Shown here: piece after piece, positions 27,056-36,550 of the stretch | Layout of the letters: each line of letters opens with the position of its first letter | How positions within the stretch are numbered: position 1 is the first letter of the stretch | Source: Salinispora fenicalii | Lineage (GTDB): Bacteria; Actinomycetota; Actinomycetes; Mycobacteriales; Micromonosporaceae | Reading direction: 5' to 3' | Assembly: GCF_000514815.1 (NCBI RefSeq) | Contig: NZ_AZWQ01000008.1 | Span: 176,403 to 240,402, forward strand | Length of the DNA: 64,000 nt | Position numbers and translations under genes: made by a program | The notes under the pieces: generated by a model | Told to the model about the DNA's origin: nothing | Seen by the model: the letters and a program-made list of their open reading frames with translations, nothing else | Database searches by the model: none

Positions 27056-28522
27056 TTGTCCGCAACGGAGAACACCCGGCCGGCCGGCACCGACTCGGGG
27101 TTGCTGTCCCCGGTCTGGGCCGGTACCCCGGTCGAAGCTGTCACCTCGGACGAGGCGTGGCTGGCGGCGATGGTCGAGTTCGAGGCCGCGCTGGCCACCG
27201 CCCAGGCCCGGCTCGGCGCGGTCCCGGACGGTACGGCCGCCGCGATCCGCATGGCCGGCGAGGGCGGCCGGCTGGATCTGGTGGAGTTGGCCCGGCTCGG
27301 TCGGGAGGCCGCCAACCCGGTCGTCGGCTTCGTCAAGCACCTCACTGGACTGGTCGCCAGCACCGCTCCGGAAGCGGCCGGGCACGTGCACGCCGGAAGC
27401 ACCAGTCAGGACGTCCTGGACTCCGCGGCCATGCTGGTCGCCACCCGCGCGCTGTGCCTCGTCCGAGATGACCTGGTGCGCATCCGAACCGCTCTGACGG
27501 AACTCGCCCGGGACCACCGCGGCACCGCGGCCGTCGCCCGCACTCTGACCCAGCACGCGGTCCCCACCACGTTCGGAACCAAGGCGGCCACCTGGCTCAC
27601 CCTGATCTGCGACGCTCACGAGCGGGTGGACGCCCTGCTACGTCGGGGACTGCCGGTTTCGATGGGTGGGGCGGCCGGCACGCTCGCGGCCTACCACGAC
27701 CATCTGACCGCCGCCGGCGTGGCCGACGAACATCCCGAGCTTCGACTGGCCACGCTGGTCGCGGACGAGTTGGGCCTCGCCCGGCCGACGCTGCCCTGGC
27801 ATGCCGTCCGCACTCCGATCGCCGATCTGGCCGCCGTGCTGAACTTTGTGGGCGGCGCGCTCGGCAAGTTCGCCGCGGACGTGCTCATCCTGTCCCGCAC
27901 CGAGATCGCCGAGGTGGCCGAGCCCGCCGCGGTGGGCCGCGGGCAGTCCTCGGCGATGCCGCAGAAGCGCAACCCGGTACTGAGCGTCCTGATCGCGACG
28001 GCCGCCAGGCAGATCCCGGTCTACGCGCTGGTGCTGGGCCAGTCGATGGTGGCCGAGGACGAGCGGTCCTCGGGCGCCTGGCACGCGGAGTGGCAGCCGC
28101 TTCGGGAGTGCCTACGGCTGGCTGCCGGCGCGAGCCACACCGCCGCCGAACTGGCGCAGGGTCTGGTCGTGGCGACTGAACGAATTCGCGTGAACCTGAC
28201 CCTGACCGGGAGCAGTCTGGTGGCTGAGCGGTTGTCCGTGGCGCTCGGTCAGGAGTTGGGCCGCCAGCGGGCCAAGGAGGCGGTGACCCGCGCGGTTCGG
28301 GACACCGAGATGGGAATGCCCGCGGCCGACGCTCTGCGGCATGCCCTCAATGAGGCCGGACTTGTCAATGGACGGTCCGCGTGCCTCGACTCGCTCGATG
28401 ACCTTCTCGATCCGGAGGGCTACCTCGGGGCCGCCGCGCCCCTGGTCGATCGTGCCGTGCACCGCGTCCACACGGCAGCCACCCCTCTCCCCCCGTCACA
28501 GGAACCGGAGGCGAAACAATGA
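27056..28522 (+). CDS. Class II fumarase/adenylosuccinate-lyase superfamily protein, candidate nitrosuccinate lyase (CreD-like)
   Basis: 488 residues. TTG 27056 is chosen because AAAGGAGA lies 5 bases before it. GTG 26990 (overlapping the PPTase stop) and ATG 27041 are alternatives. The superfamily loop SSAMPQKRNP is intact, with HAGSTSQDVLDSA and TQHAVPTTFG also conserved, as in carboxymuconate cycloisomerases. CreD and its relatives in N-N bond clusters are members that split nitrosuccinate into nitrite and fumarate. Assignment rests on the CreE-like flavoenzyme in the same operon and the AMP-ligase fused by ATGA overlap immediately downstream. Confidence 0.8.
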   Translation: MSATENTRPAGTDSGLLSPVWAGTPVEAVTSDEAWLAAMVEFEAALATAQARLGAVPDGTAAAIRMAGEGGRLDLVELARLGREAANPVVGFVKHLTGLVASTAPEAAGHVHAGSTSQDVLDSAAMLVATRALCLVRDDLVRIRTALTELARDHRGTAAVARTLTQHAVPTTFGTKAATWLTLICDAHERVDALLRRGLPVSMGGAAGTLAAYHDHLTAAGVADEHPELRLATLVADELGLARPTLPWHAVRTPIADLAAVLNFVGGALGKFAADVLILSRTEIAEVAEPAAVGRGQSSAMPQKRNPVLSVLIATAARQIPVYALVLGQSMVAEDERSSGAWHAEWQPLRECLRLAAGASHTAAELAQGLVVATERIRVNLTLTGSSLVAERLSVALGQELGRQRAKEAVTRAVRDTEMGMPAADALRHALNEAGLVNGRSACLDSLDDLLDPEGYLGAAAPLVDRAVHRVHTAATPLPPSQEPEAKQ

Positions 28523-30189
28523 TGATCAACGAGCAACTCCGCCGGACGATTCTCGACGACCGGGCCCTCGGTGCGGGCAACGTGCTGCACCGGCTCACTC
28601 GCTACGGTCGGTCCCTGGAGGGGCAGGTGCTGTGGCTCGACGGCACGTGGCGCGATCCCGCCGGCAACCACCCCGAGGTACTCACCCTCGGCGAACTGCA
28701 CGAGATCGTGGCGACCTACGCCGGTTTCTACCGGCGCAACGGCGTACGGGCCAAGGACGCGGTCGCCATCGTGACCACGTCGATCACCGACTTCGCGCTG
28801 AACCTGATGGCGCTCACCAGCATCGGTGCGATCGCGTCCCTGGTGAACGCCAACATGCCGCTGGAGACCCGACGCGAGTACATCCGCCGACAGCGGGTCG
28901 TGGGCATCATGACACGCGAGCCCTGGCACAAGGAGCTACAGGACCACCTGCGGGACGACGTTCCACCGTTGTTCGTGGCGCTGCAGGCCGAGATCACCCC
29001 CGAGGACCGGGCGCACCGTCCCGAGAACTACCCGTTCCGACACGCCCCGAACGACCCCATTCTCATCTCCCACTCCTCCGGCACCACGGGCATCCCGAAG
29101 TCGGCGTTCCACACCCACACGACGCTGTTCCACGGGGCCCTGAGCCGGTTGTCGGATGGCTTGGACTGCAGCACCCGCTCGCGGCTGCTGGCACTGCCCG
29201 GACACCACGTATCGGCGATGTCGAACACGCTGTTGGGCCTGTTGCTGGGGGCACCGGTGATCCATTTCACCGATCCGAGCGGTAAGAGCGTGCTGGACGG
29301 GATCGAGAAGTTCCGCCCGACCATCGTGTTCGGGTTCACGCACACGTTCATGGAAATGGCCGGCGAGGACCTGACGGACCGCGATCTGTCCTGCGTCGAG
29401 GGGTACTACGCCTCCGGTGACGCAGCCCACGTGGTGCACATCAGACGGCTCCTGGAAAAGGGCCAACATCCGGTCACCGGCCGTGACCTGAAACCGAAGC
29501 TGGCTCCGGGTGCGATCTTCCTCGACATCTTCGGCTCGACCGAAATGGGCTACGTCCTGTTCGACTACGTCCACCGCCTGGGCGCCCCGAGCATGGGCCG
29601 CTGCATCGGCCGTCCGATGCGCTTCGCCGAGGCCGCAGCACTCTCCGAGGACGGTGAGGTCCTGCCACCCGGCGCGGTGGGCCGACTCGGTGTGCGATCC
29701 CAGTCACTGACGCCAGGCTTCTGGAACGACAACGTGCGCTGGCACCAGCAGTGGCTCGGGGGCTACTTCCTCACCGGCGACCTGGTGTACCGGGACGCCG
29801 GCAACAACTTCTACCACCTTGATCGCACCAGTGACGCCATCCGCACCTCCGAAGGGTTCGTCTACAGCGCGTACACCGAGGAGCTGCTGCTCAGCGAGTA
29901 CGAGGAGATCCGTGACTGCACCATTGTCGGGCTGGCCGCCGAGAACGTTCGATTCGGCTGGGAGGACGAGGGCGTCGCGGAGACGTACGTCCTGCTGGAA
30001 CTCGCCGATGGGGTGACGGCGCCGGAGGATCCGACGGCCTGGGTGAACGCGGCGCTGACCAGGCACGGCCTACCCGCGGTAGCGGGCGCCGTGCTCGTGC
30101 CGGAGGACACGATTCCCGTGGGCATCACCGGCAAGGTCCTCAAGCGGATCCTGCGCGAACAGGCCAAGACGCTGGTCGCTGGTCGCTGA
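28519..30189 (+). CDS. AMP-dependent ligase, candidate nitrite-using N-nitrosating enzyme
   Basis: 556 residues from ATG 28519 (GGAGG 7 bases upstream). It belongs to the ANL adenylation superfamily: A3 loop SHSSGTTGIPKS (residues 184-195), A5 FGSTEMGY, A7 LTGDLVYRD, and C-terminal lysines K539/K542 in ITGKVLKRIL. In cremeomycin and triacsin clusters, an ANL enzyme encoded beside the CreD-type lyase activates nitrite for N-N bond formation, which is the reason for this call. A plain aryl- or acyl-CoA ligase cannot be excluded from sequence. The phosphate loop and hinge are intact, so it should be active. Confidence 0.78.
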   Translation: MMINEQLRRTILDDRALGAGNVLHRLTRYGRSLEGQVLWLDGTWRDPAGNHPEVLTLGELHEIVATYAGFYRRNGVRAKDAVAIVTTSITDFALNLMALTSIGAIASLVNANMPLETRREYIRRQRVVGIMTREPWHKELQDHLRDDVPPLFVALQAEITPEDRAHRPENYPFRHAPNDPILISHSSGTTGIPKSAFHTHTTLFHGALSRLSDGLDCSTRSRLLALPGHHVSAMSNTLLGLLLGAPVIHFTDPSGKSVLDGIEKFRPTIVFGFTHTFMEMAGEDLTDRDLSCVEGYYASGDAAHVVHIRRLLEKGQHPVTGRDLKPKLAPGAIFLDIFGSTEMGYVLFDYVHRLGAPSMGRCIGRPMRFAEAAALSEDGEVLPPGAVGRLGVRSQSLTPGFWNDNVRWHQQWLGGYFLTGDLVYRDAGNNFYHLDRTSDAIRTSEGFVYSAYTEELLLSEYEEIRDCTIVGLAAENVRFGWEDEGVAETYVLLELADGVTAPEDPTAWVNAALTRHGLPAVAGAVLVPEDTIPVGITGKVLKRILREQAKTLVAGR

Positions 30190-30202
30190 CCACGTTCACT
30201 AC

Positions 30203-30218
30203 CCGCCCGGTTGGGCGG
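30203..30218 (+). terminator. Short GC hairpin between operon genes
   Basis: CCGCCC-GGTT-GGGCGG forms a 6-bp stem with a 4-base loop in the 68-bp gap after the ligase. There is no U-tract, so it is more likely a processing or attenuation element than a full terminator. The next gene has its own strong AAAGGAGA site. Confidence 0.3.
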
Positions 30219-30257
30219 CACGGGGCGCCGACCCGGTCCGGGAAAGGAGATACCAAC

Positions 30258-31763
30258 ATGAGCACCCACTACGACGTGATCGTCATCGGTAGCGGGCTCG
30301 GCGGCCTCGCCGCAGCCACCACCCTGCAGCGTGGGGGCAGGCAAACGCTGCTGTTGGAACGGCACAGCGTTCCCGGCGGCGCGGCCACCTCCTTCGTACG
30401 GGGCCGCTTCGAATTCGAGGTATCGCTGCACCAGCTGGGCGGCATGGGCGGGCACGGCCCCCTGAGGGCGGTGCTGGACGAGCTGGACGTGACGCGCCGA
30501 TTGGAATGGCTAGAAGATCGTGATCTGTGCCGGACATTCGTGCCGGGTGAGGTCGATGTCCGGCTGCCCCACGACTGGTCGGGTCTGGCGGACGTGCTGG
30601 ACGGCCTCAGCCCCGGCAACCGGCCACAGATCGTGCGATTCCTGGAGATCGTCCGGGAGACCGGGCTGTGGCAGCTGACCGCGCGGGTCAACCTGCACCG
30701 CATCCCGGAACAGCTGGAGTGGCTGAAGACCCTTCCCGACGTGCGCCGCTACGCACTGCGAACCTTCCGTGAGGTACTGGACGAGTTCTTCACCGACGAA
30801 CGGCTGAAGCTCGTGTTGTCCTCGTACTGGAGCTACAACGGCCAGCTTCCGCACCGAATCGCCTTCATGGACATGGCCCGACTCCTGACGCTGTACGTGG
30901 AGACCAGGCCGTACCAGGTCGTCGGCGGCGGTCAGGCGCTCTCCTCCGCGCTCGTGGAGTCCTTCGAGGAGGCCGGGGGCGAGCTGCGACTGAACACCGA
31001 GGTCGTACAGATTCTCACCGATGGAGGGTCCGCGGCGGGAGTGCGGTTGGAAAACGGTGACACGGTCGGCGCGAAGCTGGTGGTCTCCAACGCACCGTCG
31101 ACGACGACGTACACCCGGCTGCTGGACGACCCGGGAGTGGTACCCGCCCATGTTCTGCAGGGTCTGCGTGCCCGGCGGCCCGGGGCGTCGGCAACGTGTC
31201 TGTTCCTCGGCGTGGACGCGTCGCCGAAGGAGTTGGGCTTCACCGCGGCGACGACGTTCCTCTCCGCCAATCTGGACGAGCAGTCGGTGCTGCGTGGGGC
31301 CAACTCCCTCACCGAGCCCTGCCCATTCCTGATCGTGACCTGTTACGACGTGCAGCCGACCGGGTTCGCCCCCAAGGGCTGCACCCAGGTTGTGCTCTCC
31401 GCGATCCAGTACGCCGAGCCGTGGGAATCGCTGGCACCGGAGGAGTACGCCGCGGCGAAGGCCTCCTACGCGGAGTCCCAATTGGACCTGGCGGAGACTC
31501 TCGTACCCGGCCTCCGGGACGCGATCGAGGAGGCCGAGCTGGCCACCCCGCTGACCTTCAAGCGCTACACCAACCAGCCCGGCGGTGCCATCTACGGCTT
31601 CGACCAGGACATCACCGACAGCTGGCTGTTCCACGACGAGGACCTCAGGCAGAACGTACCGGGCCTGCTGCTGACCAGTAACTGGACGACGGCCGGCGGC
31701 TACAACTCCAACCTCGTGACAGCTTCCCGGCGGTGCCAGGGGCTGCTCGCCAGGGGCCAGTGA
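30258..31763 (+). CDS. FAD-dependent CrtI/phytoene-desaturase-like oxidoreductase (copy 2)
   Basis: 501 residues from ATG 30258 with AAAGGAGA 8 bases upstream. It shows VIGSGLGGLAAATTLQRGG, RHSVPGGAATSFVRGRFEF and the C-terminal PGGAIYGFDQDITDSWLF and NWTTAGGYNS. It aligns without major gaps to copy 1 at 13474-14964, including long identical stretches at both ends. Divergence is concentrated in the middle, where substrate specificity usually lies. Inferred role: desaturation of the acyl chain at a second position, or oxidation of the nitrogenous unit. The partner reductase follows 22 bp later. Confidence 0.85.
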   Translation: MSTHYDVIVIGSGLGGLAAATTLQRGGRQTLLLERHSVPGGAATSFVRGRFEFEVSLHQLGGMGGHGPLRAVLDELDVTRRLEWLEDRDLCRTFVPGEVDVRLPHDWSGLADVLDGLSPGNRPQIVRFLEIVRETGLWQLTARVNLHRIPEQLEWLKTLPDVRRYALRTFREVLDEFFTDERLKLVLSSYWSYNGQLPHRIAFMDMARLLTLYVETRPYQVVGGGQALSSALVESFEEAGGELRLNTEVVQILTDGGSAAGVRLENGDTVGAKLVVSNAPSTTTYTRLLDDPGVVPAHVLQGLRARRPGASATCLFLGVDASPKELGFTAATTFLSANLDEQSVLRGANSLTEPCPFLIVTCYDVQPTGFAPKGCTQVVLSAIQYAEPWESLAPEEYAAAKASYAESQLDLAETLVPGLRDAIEEAELATPLTFKRYTNQPGGAIYGFDQDITDSWLFHDEDLRQNVPGLLLTSNWTTAGGYNSNLVTASRRCQGLLARGQ

Positions 31764-31785
31764 CTTCGAGAGAGCGGAGTGGGAC

Positions 31786-32979
31786 ATGACAAACCCGCCA
31801 TACACCCCCTCGGTGAATCCGTTGGCCCGTCTGCTCGAAGGTGCGGACGGCGTCGTCGAACGGCTCAAGGCGCACGCGGCGAACCAGGCGGCGCACCGAG
31901 CCGACGCGCGGGCCGAGGTCGAGCCCTACCACCCGCGGAAGCTCGAGCTGACGGTGACGGAGTTGATCGATGAGACATCGACAACGAAGACCCTGCGGCT
32001 GCGACGCACCGCCGGTGGGAGCCTTCCGCCGTTTCGTGCCGGGCAGTACCTCAGCCTGGACGTTCAGGTCGGTGATGTCCGCACCAACCGGGCATTCTCC
32101 ATTTCGTCCAGCCCGACCCGACGGGACCACTACGACCTGACCGTGCGCCGACTACCCGGCGGTCTCGTCAGCAACTATCTGCTGGACGAGGTATCCATCG
32201 GTGACCGCTTCACCAGCGGCGGGCCGATGGGCACATTCACCCACGATCCGCTGTTCCACGGCGACGACCTGCTGTTCCTCGCCGGTGGTTCCGGGGTGGC
32301 GCCAGCGATGAGCATGATCCGGGAGATCGTCGAGTTGGGCCTGCCACGCCGGATGACACTGCTCTACGGCTCGCGGCGCTCGGACGACATCATCTTCCAG
32401 GACGAACTCGAGGCGATCGAGCGGCAGCACCCGAACATCGTGGTCCACCACATTCTGGCCCAGGCCGACCCCGGCTGGACCGGCGCGGTGAAACCACTCA
32501 ACGCCCCGCTCATCGTCAAGCTTGCCGGACCGTTGACCGGACGCATGACGTACGTATGCGGGCCCGCGTACAAGTACCCGTATCTCGTCGGGGAGTTGGA
32601 GTCGCTCGGACTGCCCGGTCGACGCATCCGAATGGAGGCCAACTACGTCGCCAAGTCGCCGCCGGACACCCCCGACTGGCCGAGCGGCGTCGATCCCACA
32701 GGTGCGGTCACGGTCAGCGTGCGGGGAGGTAAGAGTTTCCAGATGCCCCGCGGCCGGGAGCTGATCTACGCACTGGAGGAGAACGGGATGCCACCGGCGG
32801 CGTCCTGCCGCTCCGGCGAATGCGGGGACTGCCGGGTCAAGGTCTGCTCCGGCGAGGTCGTCCACGCCGAGGAGGCCCGGCTACGCACGAGCGATCGGAG
32901 GTTCGGCTACGCGCACTCCTGCGTCGCCTATCCCCTGACCGATATCGAAGTCGACTTCCAGCCCGGTAACTATTTCTAG
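31786..32979 (+). CDS. Ferredoxin-NAD(P) reductase with C-terminal [2Fe-2S] domain (copy 2)
   Basis: 397 residues from ATG 31786 behind GGAGTGGG. Domain order is as in copy 1: RAFSISSSP for FAD, LAGGSGVAPAMSM and YVCGPAYKY for NAD(P), then CRSGECGDC and HSC for the [2Fe-2S] cluster. It differs from copy 1 by a longer N-terminus and a few extra C-terminal residues. It is the electron-transfer partner of copy 2 of the desaturase-like enzyme. Retention of both two-gene units argues for non-redundant jobs. Confidence 0.88.
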   Translation: MTNPPYTPSVNPLARLLEGADGVVERLKAHAANQAAHRADARAEVEPYHPRKLELTVTELIDETSTTKTLRLRRTAGGSLPPFRAGQYLSLDVQVGDVRTNRAFSISSSPTRRDHYDLTVRRLPGGLVSNYLLDEVSIGDRFTSGGPMGTFTHDPLFHGDDLLFLAGGSGVAPAMSMIREIVELGLPRRMTLLYGSRRSDDIIFQDELEAIERQHPNIVVHHILAQADPGWTGAVKPLNAPLIVKLAGPLTGRMTYVCGPAYKYPYLVGELESLGLPGRRIRMEANYVAKSPPDTPDWPSGVDPTGAVTVSVRGGKSFQMPRGRELIYALEENGMPPAASCRSGECGDCRVKVCSGEVVHAEEARLRTSDRRFGYAHSCVAYPLTDIEVDFQPGNYF

Positions 32980-33111
32980 GAGCGAACCCGAAACAAAGGG
33001 AACCGCTGGTAAACCAACCCACCACCACCCTTCCCACTTTCTCACCTGCCCTCACCCATTCCCGAGGCGCTCCCACGCGCCCAAAAACCCCTTGATCAGA
33101 GAGGTACAACC
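32980..33111 (+). promoter_or_regulatory. C-rich, G-poor leader before the acyl carrier protein gene
   Basis: The longest gap inside the operon. About 33013-33095 is strongly C-rich and G-poor on the coding strand (CCAACCCACCACCACCC and similar) and shows no stem. That composition suits a Rho-loading site or an unstructured leader. It could allow separate control of the ACP and the genes after it. AGAGAGG lies before the ACP start. Confidence 0.35.
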
Positions 33112-33360
33112 ATGTCCACTGACCTGCGAGAGTTCATCGTTTCCGCACTCCGCGACATGAAGTTCGATGTGGAATCGGCGACGGACGAAACCCCGCTGGG
33201 CGACGGCGGACTCGAATTGGAGTCACTCTCCTTGGCCGAACTTGTCATGCAGCTTGACAAATTCGGCGTCGAATTCTCGGACGAGGAGATGGAGAAGCTG
33301 ACCGACCTGGACCTCGGTGAGTTCACGAAAGAGGTAAATCGTCGCGCCGAAGCGAAATAG
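33112..33360 (+). CDS. Acyl carrier protein (PKS chain carrier)
   Basis: 82 residues, acidic and helical, with a four-helix ACP pattern. The phosphopantetheine site is Ser38 in LELESLSLAEL, where the usual Asp-Ser-Leu reads Glu-Ser-Leu. It would carry the polyketide chain for the KS, KR, MaoC and desaturase enzymes encoded upstream. The 4'-PPant arm is expected from the cluster PPTase. A second, different ACP is at 44746. Confidence 0.9.
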   Translation: MSTDLREFIVSALRDMKFDVESATDETPLGDGGLELESLSLAELVMQLDKFGVEFSDEEMEKLTDLDLGEFTKEVNRRAEAK

Positions 33361-33425
33361 CCGCCGCCATGACCGCTTCCTGGCGCTCGGTGCGTTCGCG
33401 CCCGCCGGACAAAGGAGATGTGACC

Positions 33426-35276
33426 TTGCCGCAGCCGATCCGTGCGATGTGCGTCGTGGGAGCCGGACCACGCGGACTCGCTGTCCTCGAGCGGTTGAGT
33501 GCCAATCACCCCGGCGGGCACCGGCTGCTGGTCCACGTCGTGGACCCCTACCCACCGGGGCCCGGCCGAACCTGGCGCACCACACAGTCCGCCCACCTGC
33601 TCATGAACACGGTGACCTCGCAGGTCAGCCAGTACACCGACGACAGTGTCCACTGTTGCGGCCCAATCCGGCCGGGTCCGAGCCTGCACGAATGGCTACA
33701 CCTTTCCCCCGTGCACACGGGCCGGTCCTGGCCCGGCCCGGAACGGCTCGGCCCCGACGAGTACCCGTCCCGCGTCCAGTACGGCCACTACCTGACGTGG
33801 GTGTTCGAGGACCTTGTCGCGAACGCGCCCGAGGGCCTGCGCTTCGTCGTCCACCGGGCGACGGCGGTGGCACTGGACGACGAGGCGGACGGCCAGTGCG
33901 TCACCCTGGACGAGGACACCCGAATTACCGGCCTGGACGCCGTGGTGCTGGCGCTCGGACACGGAGCCAACGAGCCGACCGAGGAGGAGCGGCGGTTCAC
34001 CACGTACGCGCGCCGCAACGGGTTGCGCTACCTACCGCCGGGCAATCCCGCCGACGCCGACTTCGACGGTATCGGCCCCGGGGAGACCGTCGCCGTCCGG
34101 GGGCTCGGACTGGCCTTCTTCGACGTGCTGTCCCTACTCACCGAGGGCCGGGGAGGCAAGTTCGTCAACTCCCCCGAGGGTCTGCAGTACCTCCCCTCCG
34201 GGCAGGAGCCGATCCTGTACGCCGGATCCCGGCGCGGAGTGCCGCACCACGCCCGCGGGGAGAACCAGAAGGGACCGGCGGGCCGGCACGAACCGCTGTT
34301 CCTGACCCTGGAGGCGGTTCAGCGCATCCGGAACACACCCGGCGCGACGTTCAAGCGGGACGTGTGGCCACTGCTGGACGCGGAGGTACGCGCGGTCCAC
34401 CACCACGCCCTGGTGGCCCAGCGCACGGGACGGGCGACGGCCGACCGTTTCCTCACCGACCTGCTGGTGGCCCCGGCGGACGGTCGGGCGGACGTCCTGC
34501 GCGAATACGGTCTCACCGAGCGGGACGACTGGGACTGGCGAAGGATCGAATGCCCGTGGGGCGAGCGGGCGTTCACCGACCGCGCGGACTTCAACCGGTG
34601 GCTGCTCGGCCACCTACGCGACGACGTGCGGCAGGCCAGGAACGGCAATGTCGACGACCCGTTGAAGGCCGCCCTGGACGTCCTGCGCGATCTGCGCAAC
34701 GAGGTACGACTCGCGATCGACCACTCGGGGATCACCGGCAGGTCGTACCGAGACGAGGTGGTGGCCTGGTTCAACCCGCTGAACGCCTACCTGTCCATCG
34801 GCCCGCCCCGGTCGCGGATCGAGGAGATGATCGCCCTGATCGAGGCTGGCGTGCTCCAGGTCGTCGGACCGCGTACCCAGGTCCGTGCGGCCCCCGGCGG
34901 CGAGGGCTTCCTGATCGGCTCCACCCACCTGGGGGGACCGGAGGTGCTGGCGACAACGCTGATCGAGGCACGCATCGCCGAACCGGACCTACGCCGCAGC
35001 ACGAATCCGCTGCTACGGCATCTGCTCGCGACCGGGCAGTGCCGGCCCTACCGGATCGCCGACGGGGACGACGACTACGAGAGCGGCGGCCTGGAGGTCA
35101 CCGCCCGGCCCTACCGCGTGATGGACGCGTCGGGCGTTCCCCACCCGAGGCGGTTCGCCTACGGGGTGCCGACCGAGTACGTGCACTGGGCCACCGCGGC
35201 GGGCATCCGCCCCAGCGTCGGCTCCGTGATCCTCGAGGACGCGGACGCCATCGCCCGCGCGACATCACCCTCATGA
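33426..35276 (+). CDS. FAD/NAD(P)-binding monooxygenase, candidate aspartate N-oxidase (CreE-like)
   Basis: 616 residues. TTG 33426 is chosen because AAAGGAG lies 8 bases upstream. The frame is open from ATG 33369, which has no ribosome site. The N-terminus is VVGAGPRGLAVLERL, the signature of the large NAD_binding_9-type flavoproteins, followed by MNTVTSQVSQYTDD and an NADPH-type GLGLAFFDVLSLL. CreE and its relatives, which oxidise aspartate to nitrosuccinate, are of this type and length. Together with the CreD-like lyase it would supply nitrite. The function is inferred from family and context. It overlaps the next gene by 4 bp. Confidence 0.8.
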   Translation: MPQPIRAMCVVGAGPRGLAVLERLSANHPGGHRLLVHVVDPYPPGPGRTWRTTQSAHLLMNTVTSQVSQYTDDSVHCCGPIRPGPSLHEWLHLSPVHTGRSWPGPERLGPDEYPSRVQYGHYLTWVFEDLVANAPEGLRFVVHRATAVALDDEADGQCVTLDEDTRITGLDAVVLALGHGANEPTEEERRFTTYARRNGLRYLPPGNPADADFDGIGPGETVAVRGLGLAFFDVLSLLTEGRGGKFVNSPEGLQYLPSGQEPILYAGSRRGVPHHARGENQKGPAGRHEPLFLTLEAVQRIRNTPGATFKRDVWPLLDAEVRAVHHHALVAQRTGRATADRFLTDLLVAPADGRADVLREYGLTERDDWDWRRIECPWGERAFTDRADFNRWLLGHLRDDVRQARNGNVDDPLKAALDVLRDLRNEVRLAIDHSGITGRSYRDEVVAWFNPLNAYLSIGPPRSRIEEMIALIEAGVLQVVGPRTQVRAAPGGEGFLIGSTHLGGPEVLATTLIEARIAEPDLRRSTNPLLRHLLATGQCRPYRIADGDDDYESGGLEVTARPYRVMDASGVPHPRRFAYGVPTEYVHWATAAGIRPSVGSVILEDADAIARATSPS

Positions 35277-36550
35277 CGACCCGTCACGAGGTCCCCGCCC
35301 CCGACGCCCGTGGCCCACATGGAGTTGCCACTGTGGACAGGTTCGCCATCTTCGACCCCGACATCCTTCACCTCCCCTTCTACGACGACGAACACCGCCG
35401 GTTCGCCCACCAGGTAGCCACCTGGTGCGAAGGTCAGGGCGACCGGTGGGAGACCGTCCGCAGCGCGCACCCGGACGACTCCGGGCGCAGGCTGGTCGAG
35501 CTGCTCGGCGCGGACGGCTGGCTCGCCGGGCTCGACCCGGAGGCGGAAACCCACCAGTACCCTGCCGACCTGCGGAGCGTGTGCCTGGCCCGGGAGGCGC
35601 TCGCCTACACCGAGGACCTGGCGGACTTCGCATACTCCATCCAGTCGTTGTCGGCGACACCCATCATCCGGTTCGGCGATGAGGAGCAGCGACGCCGCTA
35701 CCTGCCGACGATGGCCAAGGGGCTGCTGGTCGGCGCGTTCGCCGTCTCCGAGAAGGAGGCGGGTTCAGAGGTCGCCGCGGTCGGGCTGAGCGCCCGGAGG
35801 AACGGGGCCGACTATGTGCTCGATGGAACCAAGGCGTGGATCGCGCACGCCACGATCGCCGACCTGTTCGTGGTCGTCGCGCGGACCGGCGAGGGGCCGG
35901 GTCCGCTCGGGCTGACGGCGTTCGTGGTGCCCGCCGGCAGTCCCGGTGTACGGGTGGAGCCACTAGACGCGATCGCCCCACGCTCGTTCGGCCATCTCGT
36001 GTTCGAACACTGCCGGGTGCCTACCGAGGCCGTCCTCGGCCGGCCCGGCAAGGGCTTCATCATCGCCATGGACCTGCTCGAGAGGTTCCGGATGACGGTC
36101 GCCGCCGCCGCGATCGGCTTCGCCCGCCGCGCCGCCGATGTCGCACTGGCTCATACCCGCAGTCGCCGGGCCTTCGGCAGCACCCTGTTCGACCTTCAGC
36201 TGGTGAAGGCATCGCTGGCGGACATGGAGGTTCGACTCCACGCCGCGACGCTGCTGACGGCACGGGCCGCCTGGGAGTGTGACCGGGGTAGCCGACGTTT
36301 CGCCCGGTACTCCAACATCGCCAAGGTGTACGCCACGGAGGCGGCCCAGGAGACCGTCGACGCCGCCGTCCAGCTGTTCGGGGCGGCGGGAGTGATCCGG
36401 GACGGTGTTCCTGAGCGCCTCTACCGGCAGATCCGCTCCCTGCGCATCTACGAAGGCAGCACCGACGTGCTGCGACTCGCCGTCGCCGACGCACTGGACG
36501 TCCGACGGGCCGGCCACAGCATGGAAGCCACGGCGAAGGAGGAGCGCTGA
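35273..36550 (+). CDS. Acyl-CoA dehydrogenase family protein
   Basis: 425 residues from ATG 35273 within ATGA. ACAD domains are in order: helical N-terminus, flavin motif FAVSEKEAGSEV, beta domain with VLDGTKAWIAHA, and the C-terminal domain with LFGAAGVIRDGVPERLYRQI. IYEGSTDVLRL carries the glutamate that is the catalytic base in MCAD-type enzymes, so it should be competent for alpha,beta-oxidation. In a triacsin-like scheme it would dehydrogenate the carrier-bound hydrazinoacetyl unit to a hydrazone, or introduce a double bond in the chain. The next gene overlaps by one base (TGATG). Confidence 0.88.
   Translation: MTTRHEVPAPDARGPHGVATVDRFAIFDPDILHLPFYDDEHRRFAHQVATWCEGQGDRWETVRSAHPDDSGRRLVELLGADGWLAGLDPEAETHQYPADLRSVCLAREALAYTEDLADFAYSIQSLSATPIIRFGDEEQRRRYLPTMAKGLLVGAFAVSEKEAGSEVAAVGLSARRNGADYVLDGTKAWIAHATIADLFVVVARTGEGPGPLGLTAFVVPAGSPGVRVEPLDAIAPRSFGHLVFEHCRVPTEAVLGRPGKGFIIAMDLLERFRMTVAAAAIGFARRAADVALAHTRSRRAFGSTLFDLQLVKASLADMEVRLHAATLLTARAAWECDRGSRRFARYSNIAKVYATEAAQETVDAAVQLFGAAGVIRDGVPERLYRQIRSLRIYEGSTDVLRLAVADALDVRRAGHSMEATAKEER

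Noticed and set aside
33449..35270. Plus-strand frame that runs through the CreE-like gene into the ACAD gene as if one large protein
   Set aside because: The first part is arginine/proline-rich shadow. The ACAD has its own ATG within the ATGA junction.
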